Source: Leucothrix arctica
Lineage (GTDB): Bacteria; Pseudomonadota; Gammaproteobacteria; Thiotrichales; Thiotrichaceae
Direction of reading: 5' to 3'
Length of the DNA: 64,000 bases
Assembly: GCF_003172895.1 (NCBI RefSeq)
Contig: NZ_QGKL01000042.1
Coordinates: 372,001 to 436,000 of the forward strand
Each line of letters begins with the position of its first letter. Within the stretch, counting starts at the first letter, position 1. The notes under the pieces were generated by a model. The model made no database searches and had not been told where the DNA came from. It saw nothing but the letters and a program-made list of their open reading frames with translations. Below are positions 17,225 through 26,470 of this stretch, piece by piece. Made by a program: the position numbers and the translations under genes.

Positions 17225-18448
17225 TTGAGCACCAATCCATCACACAATGAACGTGTCGTTTCTGGCATGCGCCCCACTGGTCGACTTCACCTTGGACATT
17301 ACCACGGTGTTATAAAGAACTGGGTGGAAATGCAACTCAACTATGAGTGCTTCTTCTTTGTGGCAGATTGGCATGCGCTAACCACGCATTACGATGACCC
17401 AAGTCGCACACCTGAACATGTTGAAGATATGGTTATCGATTGGTTGGCAGCAGGTATTAGCCCAAGCTCAGCAACAATCTTCTTGCAGTCAGAAGTCCCA
17501 GAGCATGCAGAGTTGCATTTGCTGTTGTCTATGATGACGCCGATTGGTTGGTTAGAACGTGTCCCTACTTACAAGGACCAGCAAGCTAAGTTACGTGAGA
17601 AAGATTTAGCGACTTATGGCTTCCTAGGTTATCCACTACTGCAATCTGCTGACATACTTATGTATAAAGCTGATTACGTACCAGTAGGTGAAGATCAAGT
17701 CTCACATATCGAGCTGACGCGTGAAGTAGCCCGTCGCTTTAATTATATTTATGGTCGTGAGCCTGATTTTGAAAAGCGTGCTGAAGAAGCTATTTCAAAG
17801 ATGGGTAAGAAAAATGCTAAGGCATACCGTAACTATCGTAAAGCTTACCAAGAGCAGGGCGATGCTGAAGCACTAGAAGTGGCTAAAGCATTACTTGAGT
17901 CGCAGCAGAATATTTCTGTCGGTGATCAAGAGCGTCTATTTGGTTACCTTGAAGGAATCAGTAAGATCATCCTACCTGAGCCTCAAGCTCGCTTAACGCC
18001 TGCGTCTAAGATGCCGGGTCTTGATGGTCAAAAGATGTCTAAGTCTTATGGCAACACTATCGCACTACGCGATGCGCCTGAAGACGTTGAGCTAAAAATT
18101 CGTAAAATGCCAACGGACCCAGCACGTGTTCGTTTGACTGACGCGGGTGATCCAGATAAGTGTCCAGTATGGCAGTTCCATATCGTTTACTCCGATGACC
18201 AAGTTAAAGACTGGGTACAAACGGGTTGTCGCTCTGCGGGTATTGGTTGTCTTGAGTGTAAGCAACCAGTAATCGATGCAGTCATCAATGAGCTAAAGCC
18301 AATGCGTGACCGTGCTGAAGAGTTTGAACAAGACCGCCAGCTAGTCCGTCAAATCATTACCGATGGCAGTGAAGCAGCACGTGATGTTGCTCGCGAAACA
18401 TTGGATGACGTTGTTGAAGCAATGCGCTTCTCAAGCTTTTCTCGTTAA
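17225..18448 (+). CDS. trpS: Tryptophan--tRNA ligase
   Basis: A 407-aa class I aminoacyl-tRNA synthetase. The HIGH-type motif is in GRLHLGHYHG (about 19-28) and the KMSKS motif in GQKMSKSYGN (about 268). Between them is an insert of some 60 residues (KNAKAYRNYRKAYQ region) that makes it longer than E. coli TrpS (334 aa), as in Pseudomonas-type enzymes. The start is TTG at 17225, after GAGAG; a rare start codon for an essential gene. Charges tRNA-Trp in the cytoplasm. Confidence 0.95.
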   Translation: MSTNPSHNERVVSGMRPTGRLHLGHYHGVIKNWVEMQLNYECFFFVADWHALTTHYDDPSRTPEHVEDMVIDWLAAGISPSSATIFLQSEVPEHAELHLLLSMMTPIGWLERVPTYKDQQAKLREKDLATYGFLGYPLLQSADILMYKADYVPVGEDQVSHIELTREVARRFNYIYGREPDFEKRAEEAISKMGKKNAKAYRNYRKAYQEQGDAEALEVAKALLESQQNISVGDQERLFGYLEGISKIILPEPQARLTPASKMPGLDGQKMSKSYGNTIALRDAPEDVELKIRKMPTDPARVRLTDAGDPDKCPVWQFHIVYSDDQVKDWVQTGCRSAGIGCLECKQPVIDAVINELKPMRDRAEEFEQDRQLVRQIITDGSEAARDVARETLDDVVEAMRFSSFSR

Positions 18449-18466
18449 TACGGCTGATAAAACTTA

Positions 18467-19303
18467 GTGTCTACTACTGATACGACAGCGCCTGTTCAGC
18501 AGGAGCTACCGTTAGCTATTGTGCAAGGCGAGCAGCTCACTACGTTTCCGGAGGATTTATACATTCCTCCGGATGCGCTTGAAGTTATTTTAGATAGCTT
18601 TGAGGGGCCGCTCGATCTTTTGCTCTACCTGATTCGTCGCCAAAATCTCAATATCCTAGATATTCCTATTGCTGAAATAACCACTCAGTACATGGCGTAT
18701 GTCCAAGTTATGCATAAACAGCACCTTGACCTTGCAGCAGAGTACCTGCTGATGGCGGCTTTATTAGCTGAGATCAAGTCGCGCTTGTTACTACCACAAC
18801 GATCTAACGCAGAAGAGGAAGAAGACCCTCGTGCTGAGTTAGTCCGTCGTTTGCAAGAGTATGAGCGCTTTAAAAAAGCAGCTGAGGACGTTGATGACCT
18901 AGATCGTGAAGAGCGTGACTTTAGTGTTATTAAAATTACCCCTGTGACTGAGGAAAAAGAAATCCCACAGCCAGAGGTCAGTTTAGATAAGTTAATGCAC
19001 GTATTTAACGATATCTTACAGCGTGTTGACCTCAAGATTAGTCATCAAATCAAACGTGAAACTATTTCAATACGCGCGCGTATGACGGATGTACTTGATC
19101 GTTTAAAGATTGGTGAGTTTGTATCATTTGAGTCATTACTACTCAGTCAGCAAGGCCGTTTGGGTGTTGTTGTGACGTTTATGGCGATACTTGAGCTACT
19201 AAAATCTCGAGTGATTGATCTAAAGCAAGATGAGCCTTTTGGTTCAATATATGTAATACCCGTTAGTGCTTCAGAAGAGGTTGGTTTAGATGAATCCGAG
19301 TGA
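18467..19303 (+). CDS. scpA: Segregation and condensation protein A
   Basis: A 278-aa kleisin. The conserved ScpA segment FEGPLDLLLYLIRRQNLNIL (near 46-65) and LAAEYLLMAALLAEIKSRLL are clear. ScpA bridges SMC heads and recruits ScpB in chromosome condensation. Translation appears to start at GTG 18467, 18 bases after trpS, with a weak Shine-Dalgarno. It overlaps scpB by 14 bases. Presence of Smc-ScpAB rather than MukBEF separates this organism from the enteric group. Confidence 0.95.
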   Translation: MSTTDTTAPVQQELPLAIVQGEQLTTFPEDLYIPPDALEVILDSFEGPLDLLLYLIRRQNLNILDIPIAEITTQYMAYVQVMHKQHLDLAAEYLLMAALLAEIKSRLLLPQRSNAEEEEDPRAELVRRLQEYERFKKAAEDVDDLDREERDFSVIKITPVTEEKEIPQPEVSLDKLMHVFNDILQRVDLKISHQIKRETISIRARMTDVLDRLKIGEFVSFESLLLSQQGRLGVVVTFMAILELLKSRVIDLKQDEPFGSIYVIPVSASEEVGLDESE

Positions 19304-19961
19304 GTTAGTCAGAGTACTTGAAGCGATTTTAATGAGTGCTGAAAAGCCACTATCGTTTGCAGAACTGATGAAGTATTTCCCCGTGAAAGAATTAGTGACT
19401 AAAGTGGCGGTACGACAAGCTTTGGCTGAGCTATCTGGACGTTGTGAAGGACGTGGTTTTGAGCTTAAGCAGGTAGCTAATGGTTACCGCTATCAAACAC
19501 GCTCAGAGTATAAATACTGGGTATCTAAGCACTGGGACGAAAAGCCACCGCGTTATTCACGTGCGCTACTAGAAACATTGGCTTTGATCGTTTACCGCCA
19601 GCCTACGACTCGTGCTGAAATTGAAGAAGTGCGTGGTGTAGCGGTGAGTTCTAACATCATCAAAACACTGGTTGAGCGTGAGTGGATTAGGGTTGTTGGG
19701 CACAAAGAAGTTCCAGGTCGTCCTGAGATGTTTGGTACAACGCCGCAACTATTAGATTATTTCAACCTTAACTCGCTAGATGAGCTACCAGCACTACCAG
19801 AGCTAAAGAACCTTGATGAGATTTACCCTGAACTAACTAAAGATGCGCCTAAAAAGCCACTTTTGAGTGCTGTTAACAGCGAAACCCCAGAACCGCTTAA
19901 AAACAAACCAATTGAAACATCAGAAAGTATCACTGAAGATCTTTTCGATAACAAAGAATAA
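19290..19961 (+). CDS. scpB: Segregation and condensation protein B
   Basis: A 223-aa winged-helix protein. The ScpB signature ALIVYRQPTTRAEIEEVRGV (near 95-114) and GRPEMFGTTPQLLDYFNL are present. It dimerises on ScpA in the SMC complex. The start overlaps scpA. The acidic, Pro/Ser-rich tail after residue 185 is probably disordered. In many relatives rluB follows; here it does not. Confidence 0.95.
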   Translation: MNPSELVRVLEAILMSAEKPLSFAELMKYFPVKELVTKVAVRQALAELSGRCEGRGFELKQVANGYRYQTRSEYKYWVSKHWDEKPPRYSRALLETLALIVYRQPTTRAEIEEVRGVAVSSNIIKTLVEREWIRVVGHKEVPGRPEMFGTTPQLLDYFNLNSLDELPALPELKNLDEIYPELTKDAPKKPLLSAVNSETPEPLKNKPIETSESITEDLFDNKE

Positions 19962-20058
19962 AATTTTTCAAATACCTTCATAAAAAACTACGAGCGCAAT
20001 GTCTTAAACTTTGTGTTCTGATTGTAGTCTCAGGATATGGAGGAAGAACTCTTAGTCC

Positions 20059-20109
20059 GCTGCAGCACAAGGACGTGTTGCAGCATGTATTTATCTCCCC
20101 CGGATAAAT
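20059..20109 (+). repeat. Two hairpins in the leader of the exported small protein
   Basis: GCTGCAGCAC (20059-20068) pairs with GTGTTGCAGC (20075-20084) across a 6-base loop, with one G-T pair. ATTTATC (20089-20095) pairs with GATAAAT (20103-20109). The second ends 12 bases before the AAGGA of the gene at 20130, so either could set mRNA stability or translation. Confidence 0.5.
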
Positions 20110-20129
20110 TAATAGGAAAAGGAATTCTC

Positions 20130-20549
20130 ATGAAAATTTGTACTATGATAATACTCACGACGTCTATGTTGGTGAGTTCGGTTTATGCACAATCATTACC
20201 AGTGCTGGCATCAACAATGGACGTCGCCGCAGGCCGAAATTTGAGAAACCAAGGCACACGCTTTTGCTCAGTCACTGTTGACAGTAAGTATTCGCGACAC
20301 TCAAGTACGACAACCGCCCTGATTCTTTTACCAAAGAACGCTCGGTTACTCGATGCTCGTGTCATTTCGCCGAGTAAAACCTCTGCAAATTGCGGTAAAG
20401 CCAAGTCTATTGGTGATAACAATGTAGTGAGTTGTAAGCTGTCCCGCTTATTACCGAATAAAAAAGTAACACTTCGCGCTCGCTACCACCAAAAAATCCC
20501 AACTGGAAGCGGTTGTACTGCTTATATTCAAGCGAGTAGTACCATTTAA
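20130..20549 (+). CDS. Exported cysteine-containing small protein, unknown
   Basis: From ATG 20130 (AAGGA seven bases upstream) the product has 139 aa with a clear signal peptide: MKICTMIILTTSMLVSSVYA then cleavage before QS. The mature part has four cysteines (FCSVT, ANCGK, VSCKL, GCTAY), which could form two disulphides in the periplasm or outside, and alternating short beta-like strands. No family recognised. A longer frame from 20037 is not supported, since it would translate the leader hairpins. An inverted repeat follows the gene. Confidence 0.65.
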   Translation: MKICTMIILTTSMLVSSVYAQSLPVLASTMDVAAGRNLRNQGTRFCSVTVDSKYSRHSSTTTALILLPKNARLLDARVISPSKTSANCGKAKSIGDNNVVSCKLSRLLPNKKVTLRARYHQKIPTGSGCTAYIQASSTI

Positions 20550-20569
20550 TATGTTAAAATAACTCCAGC

Positions 20570-20603
20570 GTGAACACTTTGTTAAATAATACAAAGTGTT
20601 CAC
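20570..20603 (+). terminator. Inverted repeat after the exported small protein, probable terminator
   Basis: GTGAACACTTTG (20570-20581) and CAAAGTGTTCAC (20592-20603) are a perfect 12-bp stem with a 10-base loop. The tail TGTATTTT is a weak T-run, so termination is likely but not certain. Confidence 0.5.
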
Positions 20604-20636
20604 TGTATTTTAAGACATTCTGGAGCTTCAAGATTA

Positions 20637-21779
20637 GTGGAAACCTTTCTATCACCGTTTGGTGAGATTCAATTAGCGCGTTGGCCACAACGTAAAATGG
20701 AGTTATTACGTGCTTGGGATGCTGCAGATGAGTACATCTTAAATCATCTACACGAACAAGCCGTTCTGACTCCAGATACATCTAAACGTACTTTAATAGT
20801 AAACGATAGCTTCGGAGCACTTTCTTGTGCACTGCATTCTTTTGCGCCAGATAACTGGTCAGACTCTAGCATTGCCCACATGGCAGCTAAAGAAAACCTG
20901 AAGGCAAATGAATTCAGTACGGACCTCAACACCATTGAGTCACTACAAGACCTAGAAGGTCATTATGACGTAGTGATCATTAAAATCCCTAAAACGACGT
21001 CATTCTTGGAAGAGCAGCTGATTCGTTTAAAGCCTCATGTCACGAAAGACACCGTTATTATTGCGGCTGGCATGGTTAAGCATTTACAAAAGTCGGCGTT
21101 CCAGTGTTTCGAACGCATTATGGGGCCGGTGACGACTTCATTAGCTAAGAAAAAAGCGCGCTTACTTTTTGCTGAAGTTGATGAAAGCCTAGCAGAGCAG
21201 GTAAGTCCTTACCCAACGACTTACATTGAGCCTGATGTTGGTGTACCGCTGAGTAACCACGCTAATTTATTCTCTCGTGAGCACTTGGATTTAGGTGCGC
21301 GTTTCTTTTTAACGCAATACACTGAGATGCCAAAGAACGCAAAGCATGTGATCGACCTTGCCTCTGGTAATGGTGTGCTAGGTATTAAATATCAGCAAAT
21401 GAGTCCAGATGCGCAAATCAGCTTTCTTGATGAGTCATACATGGCGGTTGCGTCTTCTAAAGAGAACTACGAAGCAACGTTTCCTGATATCGAAGCAGCG
21501 GCAAGCTTTTTAGCAACAGATGGCTTAAGAGGCATAGAGTCTCAGTCTGTTGACTTGATTTTATGTAACCCTCCGTTTCACCAGCAACATGTCGTGGGCG
21601 AGCAAATCGCGATGGATATGTTTCTTGAGAGCAAGCGTTGCTTAGCTCAAGGTGGTTCACTTTGGGTAGTAGCGAATGTACATCTCGCTTACCAAGCTAA
21701 ACTGACTCAAATGTTCGGAAATTGCAGAACGGTTGATAGCGATAAGCGATTCGCTGTCATGAAAGTAATTAAGCGCTAA
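20637..21779 (+). CDS. rlmG: 23S rRNA m2G1835 methyltransferase RlmG
   Basis: A 380-aa protein with the two-domain layout of RlmG/RsmC: a degenerate N-terminal methyltransferase-like half and a catalytic C-terminal half with the AdoMet loop DLASGNGVLG near 240 and the amino-methyltransferase motif NPPFHQQH near 311. The segments WDAADEYIL, NDSFGALSCAL and IKIPKTTSFLEEQL match RlmG closely and distinguish it from RsmC. It modifies G1835 of 23S rRNA. The start is GTG 20637; GGAG lies about 12 bases upstream. Confidence 0.92.
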   Translation: METFLSPFGEIQLARWPQRKMELLRAWDAADEYILNHLHEQAVLTPDTSKRTLIVNDSFGALSCALHSFAPDNWSDSSIAHMAAKENLKANEFSTDLNTIESLQDLEGHYDVVIIKIPKTTSFLEEQLIRLKPHVTKDTVIIAAGMVKHLQKSAFQCFERIMGPVTTSLAKKKARLLFAEVDESLAEQVSPYPTTYIEPDVGVPLSNHANLFSREHLDLGARFFLTQYTEMPKNAKHVIDLASGNGVLGIKYQQMSPDAQISFLDESYMAVASSKENYEATFPDIEAAASFLATDGLRGIESQSVDLILCNPPFHQQHVVGEQIAMDMFLESKRCLAQGGSLWVVANVHLAYQAKLTQMFGNCRTVDSDKRFAVMKVIKR

Positions 21780-21821
21780 TTATCAGCCAATAAATCGATA
21801 CTTAATATATTTTGTTTATCC

Positions 21822-21842
21822 GAAAAAACAGCAAGTTTTTTC
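21822..21842 (+). terminator. Weak A/T hairpin after rlmG
   Basis: GAAAAAAC and GTTTTTTC pair over a 5-base loop between rlmG and hscC. All inner pairs are A-T, so this is at best a weak terminator. Confidence 0.25.
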
Positions 21843-21895
21843 TAGTTTGCTATACTTGAGCTATTATTGACTTTCAGTATTAAGTGAACAAATAA

Positions 21896-23596
21896 ATGAC
21901 AATATTAGGTATCGATCTTGGTACGACCAATAGCGCGTGTGGCGTGTGGCGTGACGACAAAGTTGAGCTAATCCCTAACTCTTTAGGCGACTTTTTGACA
22001 CCCTCCGCTATTTATATTGATAGTGATGAACGGGTACATGTCGGCAAAGTTGCCCGTGAACGCTCTGTTACCCACCCTAATGATACTGCTCAAGTATTTA
22101 AGCGCTATATGGGCTCACGCAAGCAAATCAAGCTTGGCAAACGTGAATACACTGCCGTAGAGCTATCTAGTTTTGTATTATCTCGTCTTAAAGAAGACGC
22201 AGAAAAGCACTTAGGTGAGACTGTAACGCAGGCCGTTATTAGTGTTCCCGCCTACTTTAATGACACGCAGCGTAAAGCGACTAAACAGGCCGGTGAAATG
22301 GCAGGTCTAAGCGTCGAGCGTTTGGTTAACGAACCTACCGCAGCGGCTATAGCTTATGGCCTACACGATAAGCCTGAACACTCACAATTTATGGTTCTTG
22401 ATCTTGGTGGTGGAACGTTTGACGTCTCTATCATGGAGTATTTCTCTGGTGTATTAGAAGTTCACGCCTCATCGGGTGATAACTTTTTAGGTGGCGAGGA
22501 CTTTCTTGATCTGCTTGTTGATCTTTATTTGCAAAAAGCATCGTTAAAGCGTGAAAAATTAAGTCGTCAAGAATTACAAAAAATCCAAATGCAGATGGAA
22601 TTAGCAAAGCGCGAATTCAATGTTGCTGACACAGTAAATATCGAACCTATTTTAGCGTCACAAACAGAATCAATAACCGTGACTCGAGATGAGTTTGTAA
22701 AAGCGACAGAGAGCTTATTACAACGTATTCAAGTGCCAGTTGAAACTACACTGCGTGATGCCAACTTACGCGCTTCTGATTTGGATGAAGTGATCTTAGT
22801 CGGAGGCGCAACCCGTATGCAAAGTTTGCGTTCTGCGGTCGCTAAGATGTTTAGACGTTTGCCAATGGCGAATCTTGACCCTGACTTAGTGGTTGCAATG
22901 GGCGCCGCTATTCAAGGTGGTTTAAAAGCAAAAGATAAAGCGTTAGATGATGTGGTTTTGACGGACGTGTGTCCTTATACCTTAGGCACAGGTACTCATA
23001 ACGAAGCGGATGTGAGCGGTGTTCAAGGTGACTTGTTTAGCCCGATACTTGAGCGCAATACCGTGATTCCAGCAAGTCGTGTGTCGAGTTATTACACTGT
23101 CGCAAATAATCAGAAAGCATTACAGTTCAATATTTACCAAGGTGAAAGCCGCCTCGTAAAAAACAACATCCCACTCGGTGAGATAACCGTTAAAATCCCT
23201 AAAAACAAAAAAGGCGAAGAGGGTGCAGAGGTACGTTTTAGTTATGACATGAACGGCTTACTCGAAGTCGACATCAAAGTGATTAGTACCGGCGAAACCT
23301 ATAATAAGATGATTCAAAATGCGCCCGGTGAACTATCGGAAGCGGAGCTTGAAGCATCCCGCAAAAAATTGTCTAAGTTGAAATTTCACCCACGTGAAGA
23401 AGAAACTAATCAGTTGCTAATTGCCCGTGCTGAGCGACTCTTTGAAAGCCGACTTGCTGATGACCGAGTGACCATTCAAAACAGTTTACGTTGGTTTGAA
23501 GAGTTACTTGAAAAACAGGATAAACGTGAGATTCAAGAAGGTCAGGTCGAATTCTCTGACTTTTTAGAGCGTTTTGAACAGGATCGGTTATTCTGA
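21896..23596 (+). CDS. hscC: Hsp70 family chaperone HscC
   Basis: A 566-aa Hsp70 close in length to E. coli HscC (556) and shorter than DnaK (about 640). The ATPase domain shows GIDLGTTNSACG (5-16), NEPTAAAIAYG, LDLGGGTFDVSIMEY and VILVGGATRM. The substrate domain is followed by a truncated lid without the long DnaK tail. HscC chaperones have specific, non-housekeeping clients. The stop codon overlaps the ATG of a J-domain protein, so chaperone and cochaperone are made together. Confidence 0.92.
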   Translation: MTILGIDLGTTNSACGVWRDDKVELIPNSLGDFLTPSAIYIDSDERVHVGKVARERSVTHPNDTAQVFKRYMGSRKQIKLGKREYTAVELSSFVLSRLKEDAEKHLGETVTQAVISVPAYFNDTQRKATKQAGEMAGLSVERLVNEPTAAAIAYGLHDKPEHSQFMVLDLGGGTFDVSIMEYFSGVLEVHASSGDNFLGGEDFLDLLVDLYLQKASLKREKLSRQELQKIQMQMELAKREFNVADTVNIEPILASQTESITVTRDEFVKATESLLQRIQVPVETTLRDANLRASDLDEVILVGGATRMQSLRSAVAKMFRRLPMANLDPDLVVAMGAAIQGGLKAKDKALDDVVLTDVCPYTLGTGTHNEADVSGVQGDLFSPILERNTVIPASRVSSYYTVANNQKALQFNIYQGESRLVKNNIPLGEITVKIPKNKKGEEGAEVRFSYDMNGLLEVDIKVISTGETYNKMIQNAPGELSEAELEASRKKLSKLKFHPREEETNQLLIARAERLFESRLADDRVTIQNSLRWFEELLEKQDKREIQEGQVEFSDFLERFEQDRLF

Positions 23597-24837
23597 TGGA
23601 TTGCTGGGAAGTATTAGGTATTGAGCCTAGGTCTGATAAAAAGACAATTAAAATTGCGTATGCAAAGCTGCTTAAAAAGACGCGTCCTGATGAAGACCCT
23701 GAAGGTTTTCAAAGACTGCACTCTGCTTATAAAGAAGCGCAAAGCTGGGAAGACTATTATTACGAAGAGGATGAGTCAGAGTGGGACTCAACTAAAAGCG
23801 CCTCTGAACCTGCTGTACTTTCGGTAGATAATAGTGAGTCTCCAAATGATGTGACACTTGCATCACCTAGTGCTGACTACGTCTTTTCTGAAGATGTTAA
23901 ACCCTTAGAGGTAACAGTTACTTATTCGGAAAGTATGGATAATGACTCAGTCACAGAAACAATTGAGTCAACGCTACCCAGTGTGGATTTGATAGAAGAA
24001 CCCGTTCAACAATTGAGTAAAGAAGACTTACAGCTTCTTGATGATATTCGAGAGCAAGAGGACGCACTTGCAGAAAGCTGGGAGTCATTCCGTGAACAAG
24101 TGAATACCTTAGTTGCAGATCACAAAGCCTGTAATGTAGTGGCGAACTGGTCATTTTTAGAAGAAATGCCAGCGATGCAGGATTTAGAATTCCGCAAAAA
24201 TGTTGCGGACAGTCTATTTGAAGTCGTTTCTGAGCTTAATGAAGAGTCACTTAAGAAGAAAAGCCTCTACATTAAACGTCCGGTTATAAACCATTTAAAC
24301 AATCTATTTAAGTGGGATAAACACTGGCAAGAATACGAATACCGTTACTCTGCTTCGTTACACGAAGCCGTTTTTCCCTACCTTGAAGAAACCGAAAAAG
24401 TGGTACCGGGATCCTATATCAGCCGCGAAGTGCATTACTACCGTCGTATTGCTGCATTTGCTATTGATGTCGCCATTTTTGCAGTCATTGGCTTTTTACT
24501 TTTTACAATCGGTAATAACCTTACTTCGACAGAAGATGGTGTTCTATGGCTAATAGGGTGGGGCTTTATTTACCAACTAGTGCTGACACCGATTCAAGAA
24601 TGTTCTCACCACCAAGCGACGATAGGCAAACGGATAATGAACCTGCAAGTGATTGACATGAAAGGTAAGCGCTTAGGCTTCTTTCATGCATTGGGCAGAA
24701 GCTTTACAACCATAATTTGCTGCTCACTGTTTAAATTTGTGCTTTGGATCAATCTCATTCTATCGTGGTGGAAAAACGAGTTACTTCAAGACAGACTCAG
24801 TCGTTCTTACATTGTATTAAATGCTAGAAAAGATTAA
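23596..24837 (+). CDS. J-domain-like cochaperone with C-terminal RDD membrane domain
   Basis: A 413-aa protein whose first 50 residues form a J-like domain (CWEVLGIEPRSDKKTIKIAY then RPDEDPEGFQ). The usual HPD is RPD, as in the HscC partners of E. coli (DjlB/DjlC type). An acidic linker and helical middle follow, and residues about 275-410 are an RDD domain with three membrane helices (YRRIAAFAIDVAIFAVIGF start; TIGKRIMNLQV; a WINLILSWW segment). The J-like domain probably recruits HscC to the membrane. Start overlaps hscC by one base (TGATG). The RDD tail is the unusual part. Confidence 0.85.
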   Translation: MDCWEVLGIEPRSDKKTIKIAYAKLLKKTRPDEDPEGFQRLHSAYKEAQSWEDYYYEEDESEWDSTKSASEPAVLSVDNSESPNDVTLASPSADYVFSEDVKPLEVTVTYSESMDNDSVTETIESTLPSVDLIEEPVQQLSKEDLQLLDDIREQEDALAESWESFREQVNTLVADHKACNVVANWSFLEEMPAMQDLEFRKNVADSLFEVVSELNEESLKKKSLYIKRPVINHLNNLFKWDKHWQEYEYRYSASLHEAVFPYLEETEKVVPGSYISREVHYYRRIAAFAIDVAIFAVIGFLLFTIGNNLTSTEDGVLWLIGWGFIYQLVLTPIQECSHHQATIGKRIMNLQVIDMKGKRLGFFHALGRSFTTIICCSLFKFVLWINLILSWWKNELLQDRLSRSYIVLNARKD

Positions 24838-24847
24838 GCAATATTCT

Positions 24848-24865
24848 GGCCTAATCAATTAGGCC
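24848..24865. repeat. Palindrome across the cobQ stop codon
   Basis: GGCCTAAT-CA-ATTAGGCC spans the last codons of cobQ in the 13-base gap between two convergent genes. No T-run follows on either strand, but it could still slow convergent transcription. Confidence 0.4.
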
Positions 24866-26311
24866 AATGGCACGATCAATGGCATCCATATCACAATGAG
24901 TTTCAAGGTGTAGCGCGAGTGTATCTAGCGCTGCATCGACTTGCTCAGCCCATTCACCTGACTCACTTTGAATGCCAATTTTCTGTAAGAAAACCTGACG
25001 GTAGACTGCATTATCAAACAAACCATGAGCGTACATGCCCGCAATATTGCCCTGAATATAGCCAATGACTTTCTGCTGTTGGTTTAGCAAATAAGGTTTA
25101 GCGTTAATGTCTGCAACTGTTTTACCGTGATGAATCTCATAACCCAGCACCTGCGCACCGCCATCAACCAGTTTCGCTTGTGTTTGCTGTGTGATTTTTT
25201 CAGATTCTAGAGTGGTATCGATGCTGAGTAGATTGAGGCCCTGACTAGTAAAACCGCCTTCTAAGTTGTGCGGGTCTTGGAGTGTTTTACCCAGCATTTG
25301 CATACCACCGCAAACTCCTAATATCTGAACACCTTGATTGGCTAACTCATGAAGTTTTGCTGCAAAACCATTTTTCTTAAGAAAGTCTAGGTCATGACTC
25401 ACATGCTTAGAACCAGGCAAGATAACCGCAGCAACATTGTTTAAATCACTGACTTTATCGACAAAGTTTAGCTGAATACTTGAGTCATTAACCAACGCAT
25501 CAAACTCGTCAAAATTCGACATATAAGGCGTTCGTATGATGGCCACTTCAGGCTTCTCAGAATGCTCAACGTGTGTGTTGTGAGAGTAAGCATCTTCAGT
25601 GGGCAAGGGTAGATTCAACATGGGAATAATGCCAACGGTTGGGATATTAGTTTTTTCTTCCAACCAATCCATCGCGTTACCTAATAACGTCGAGTCGCCT
25701 CTAAATTTATTCAGTAAAAAACCTGCAACACGTTGCTGCTCATTAGCCGCAAGGCAGTGCCATGTACCTAGCAGATGCGCGAATGCACCACCACGATCAA
25801 TGTCAGAAGCAATAAGGACTTGTGCATCAGCCTCAATAGCCACACTCATATTAACGATGTCACCTGAGCGTAGGTTTATTTCAGCAGGACTGCCTGCACC
25901 TTCGATTATGACAAGATCATAGTCATTCTTCATGGTGTGAATGCTACTTTTAACCGTTTCCCACAAGTGTTCTTTGCGTTTTTGCCACGGGATTTTTTTC
26001 AAATGAGGCTGGGCTTTACCTAGCAGAATAACTTGCGACATTGAGTCTGCTTCTGGTTTTAGTAGGACAGGATTCATCAAGACGGTTGGAGTAACACGTG
26101 CCGCCTGTGCTTGTAGTAACTGTGCGCGACCGATCTCTCCGCCATCGATGGTGACACCTGCATTATTACTCATGTTTTGCGCTTTAAAAGGAGCCACCTT
26201 GATTCCGCGATTAGCATAGAGTCGACAGAAGCCAGCGGCAATATAAGATTTACCTGCATCAGAGGTACAGCCTTGTATCATCAGTGGGGAGAGTTTTTTT
26301 GAGTTAGGCAT
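24851..26311 (-). CDS. cobQ: Cobyric acid synthase
   Basis: A 486-aa enzyme with an N-terminal P-loop domain (QGCTSDAGKS near 14-23, PFKAQNMSNN) and a C-terminal class I glutamine amidotransferase domain (nucleophile Cys in LGVCGGMQMLG, later His in YEIHHGKT). It amidates four carboxyl side chains of adenosylcobyrinic acid diamide, using glutamine and ATP. No other cobalamin gene and no cobalamin riboswitch is visible nearby; the gene stands alone, divergent from folD. Confidence 0.95.
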   Translation of the reverse strand: MPNSKKLSPLMIQGCTSDAGKSYIAAGFCRLYANRGIKVAPFKAQNMSNNAGVTIDGGEIGRAQLLQAQAARVTPTVLMNPVLLKPEADSMSQVILLGKAQPHLKKIPWQKRKEHLWETVKSSIHTMKNDYDLVIIEGAGSPAEINLRSGDIVNMSVAIEADAQVLIASDIDRGGAFAHLLGTWHCLAANEQQRVAGFLLNKFRGDSTLLGNAMDWLEEKTNIPTVGIIPMLNLPLPTEDAYSHNTHVEHSEKPEVAIIRTPYMSNFDEFDALVNDSSIQLNFVDKVSDLNNVAAVILPGSKHVSHDLDFLKKNGFAAKLHELANQGVQILGVCGGMQMLGKTLQDPHNLEGGFTSQGLNLLSIDTTLESEKITQQTQAKLVDGGAQVLGYEIHHGKTVADINAKPYLLNQQQKVIGYIQGNIAGMYAHGLFDNAVYRQVFLQKIGIQSESGEWAEQVDAALDTLALHLETHCDMDAIDRAIGLID

Positions 26312-26470
26312 AGTGTTTTATAGTCGTGAGTGAAAATGCGTGACGAATCATAACGCGAACGTGTCGCTTCTGTGACAATTATCTAAAAAGTGAGGAAATA
26401 TATTGACTCTAAATAGTCACATGAACACTATTGGCATCTATTTAAAACATGTATGAATTGGAGCTAATTA

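Noticed and set aside
26312-26470. Cobalamin riboswitch before cobQ
   Set aside because: The 159-base gap is too short and lacks the conserved B12-box.
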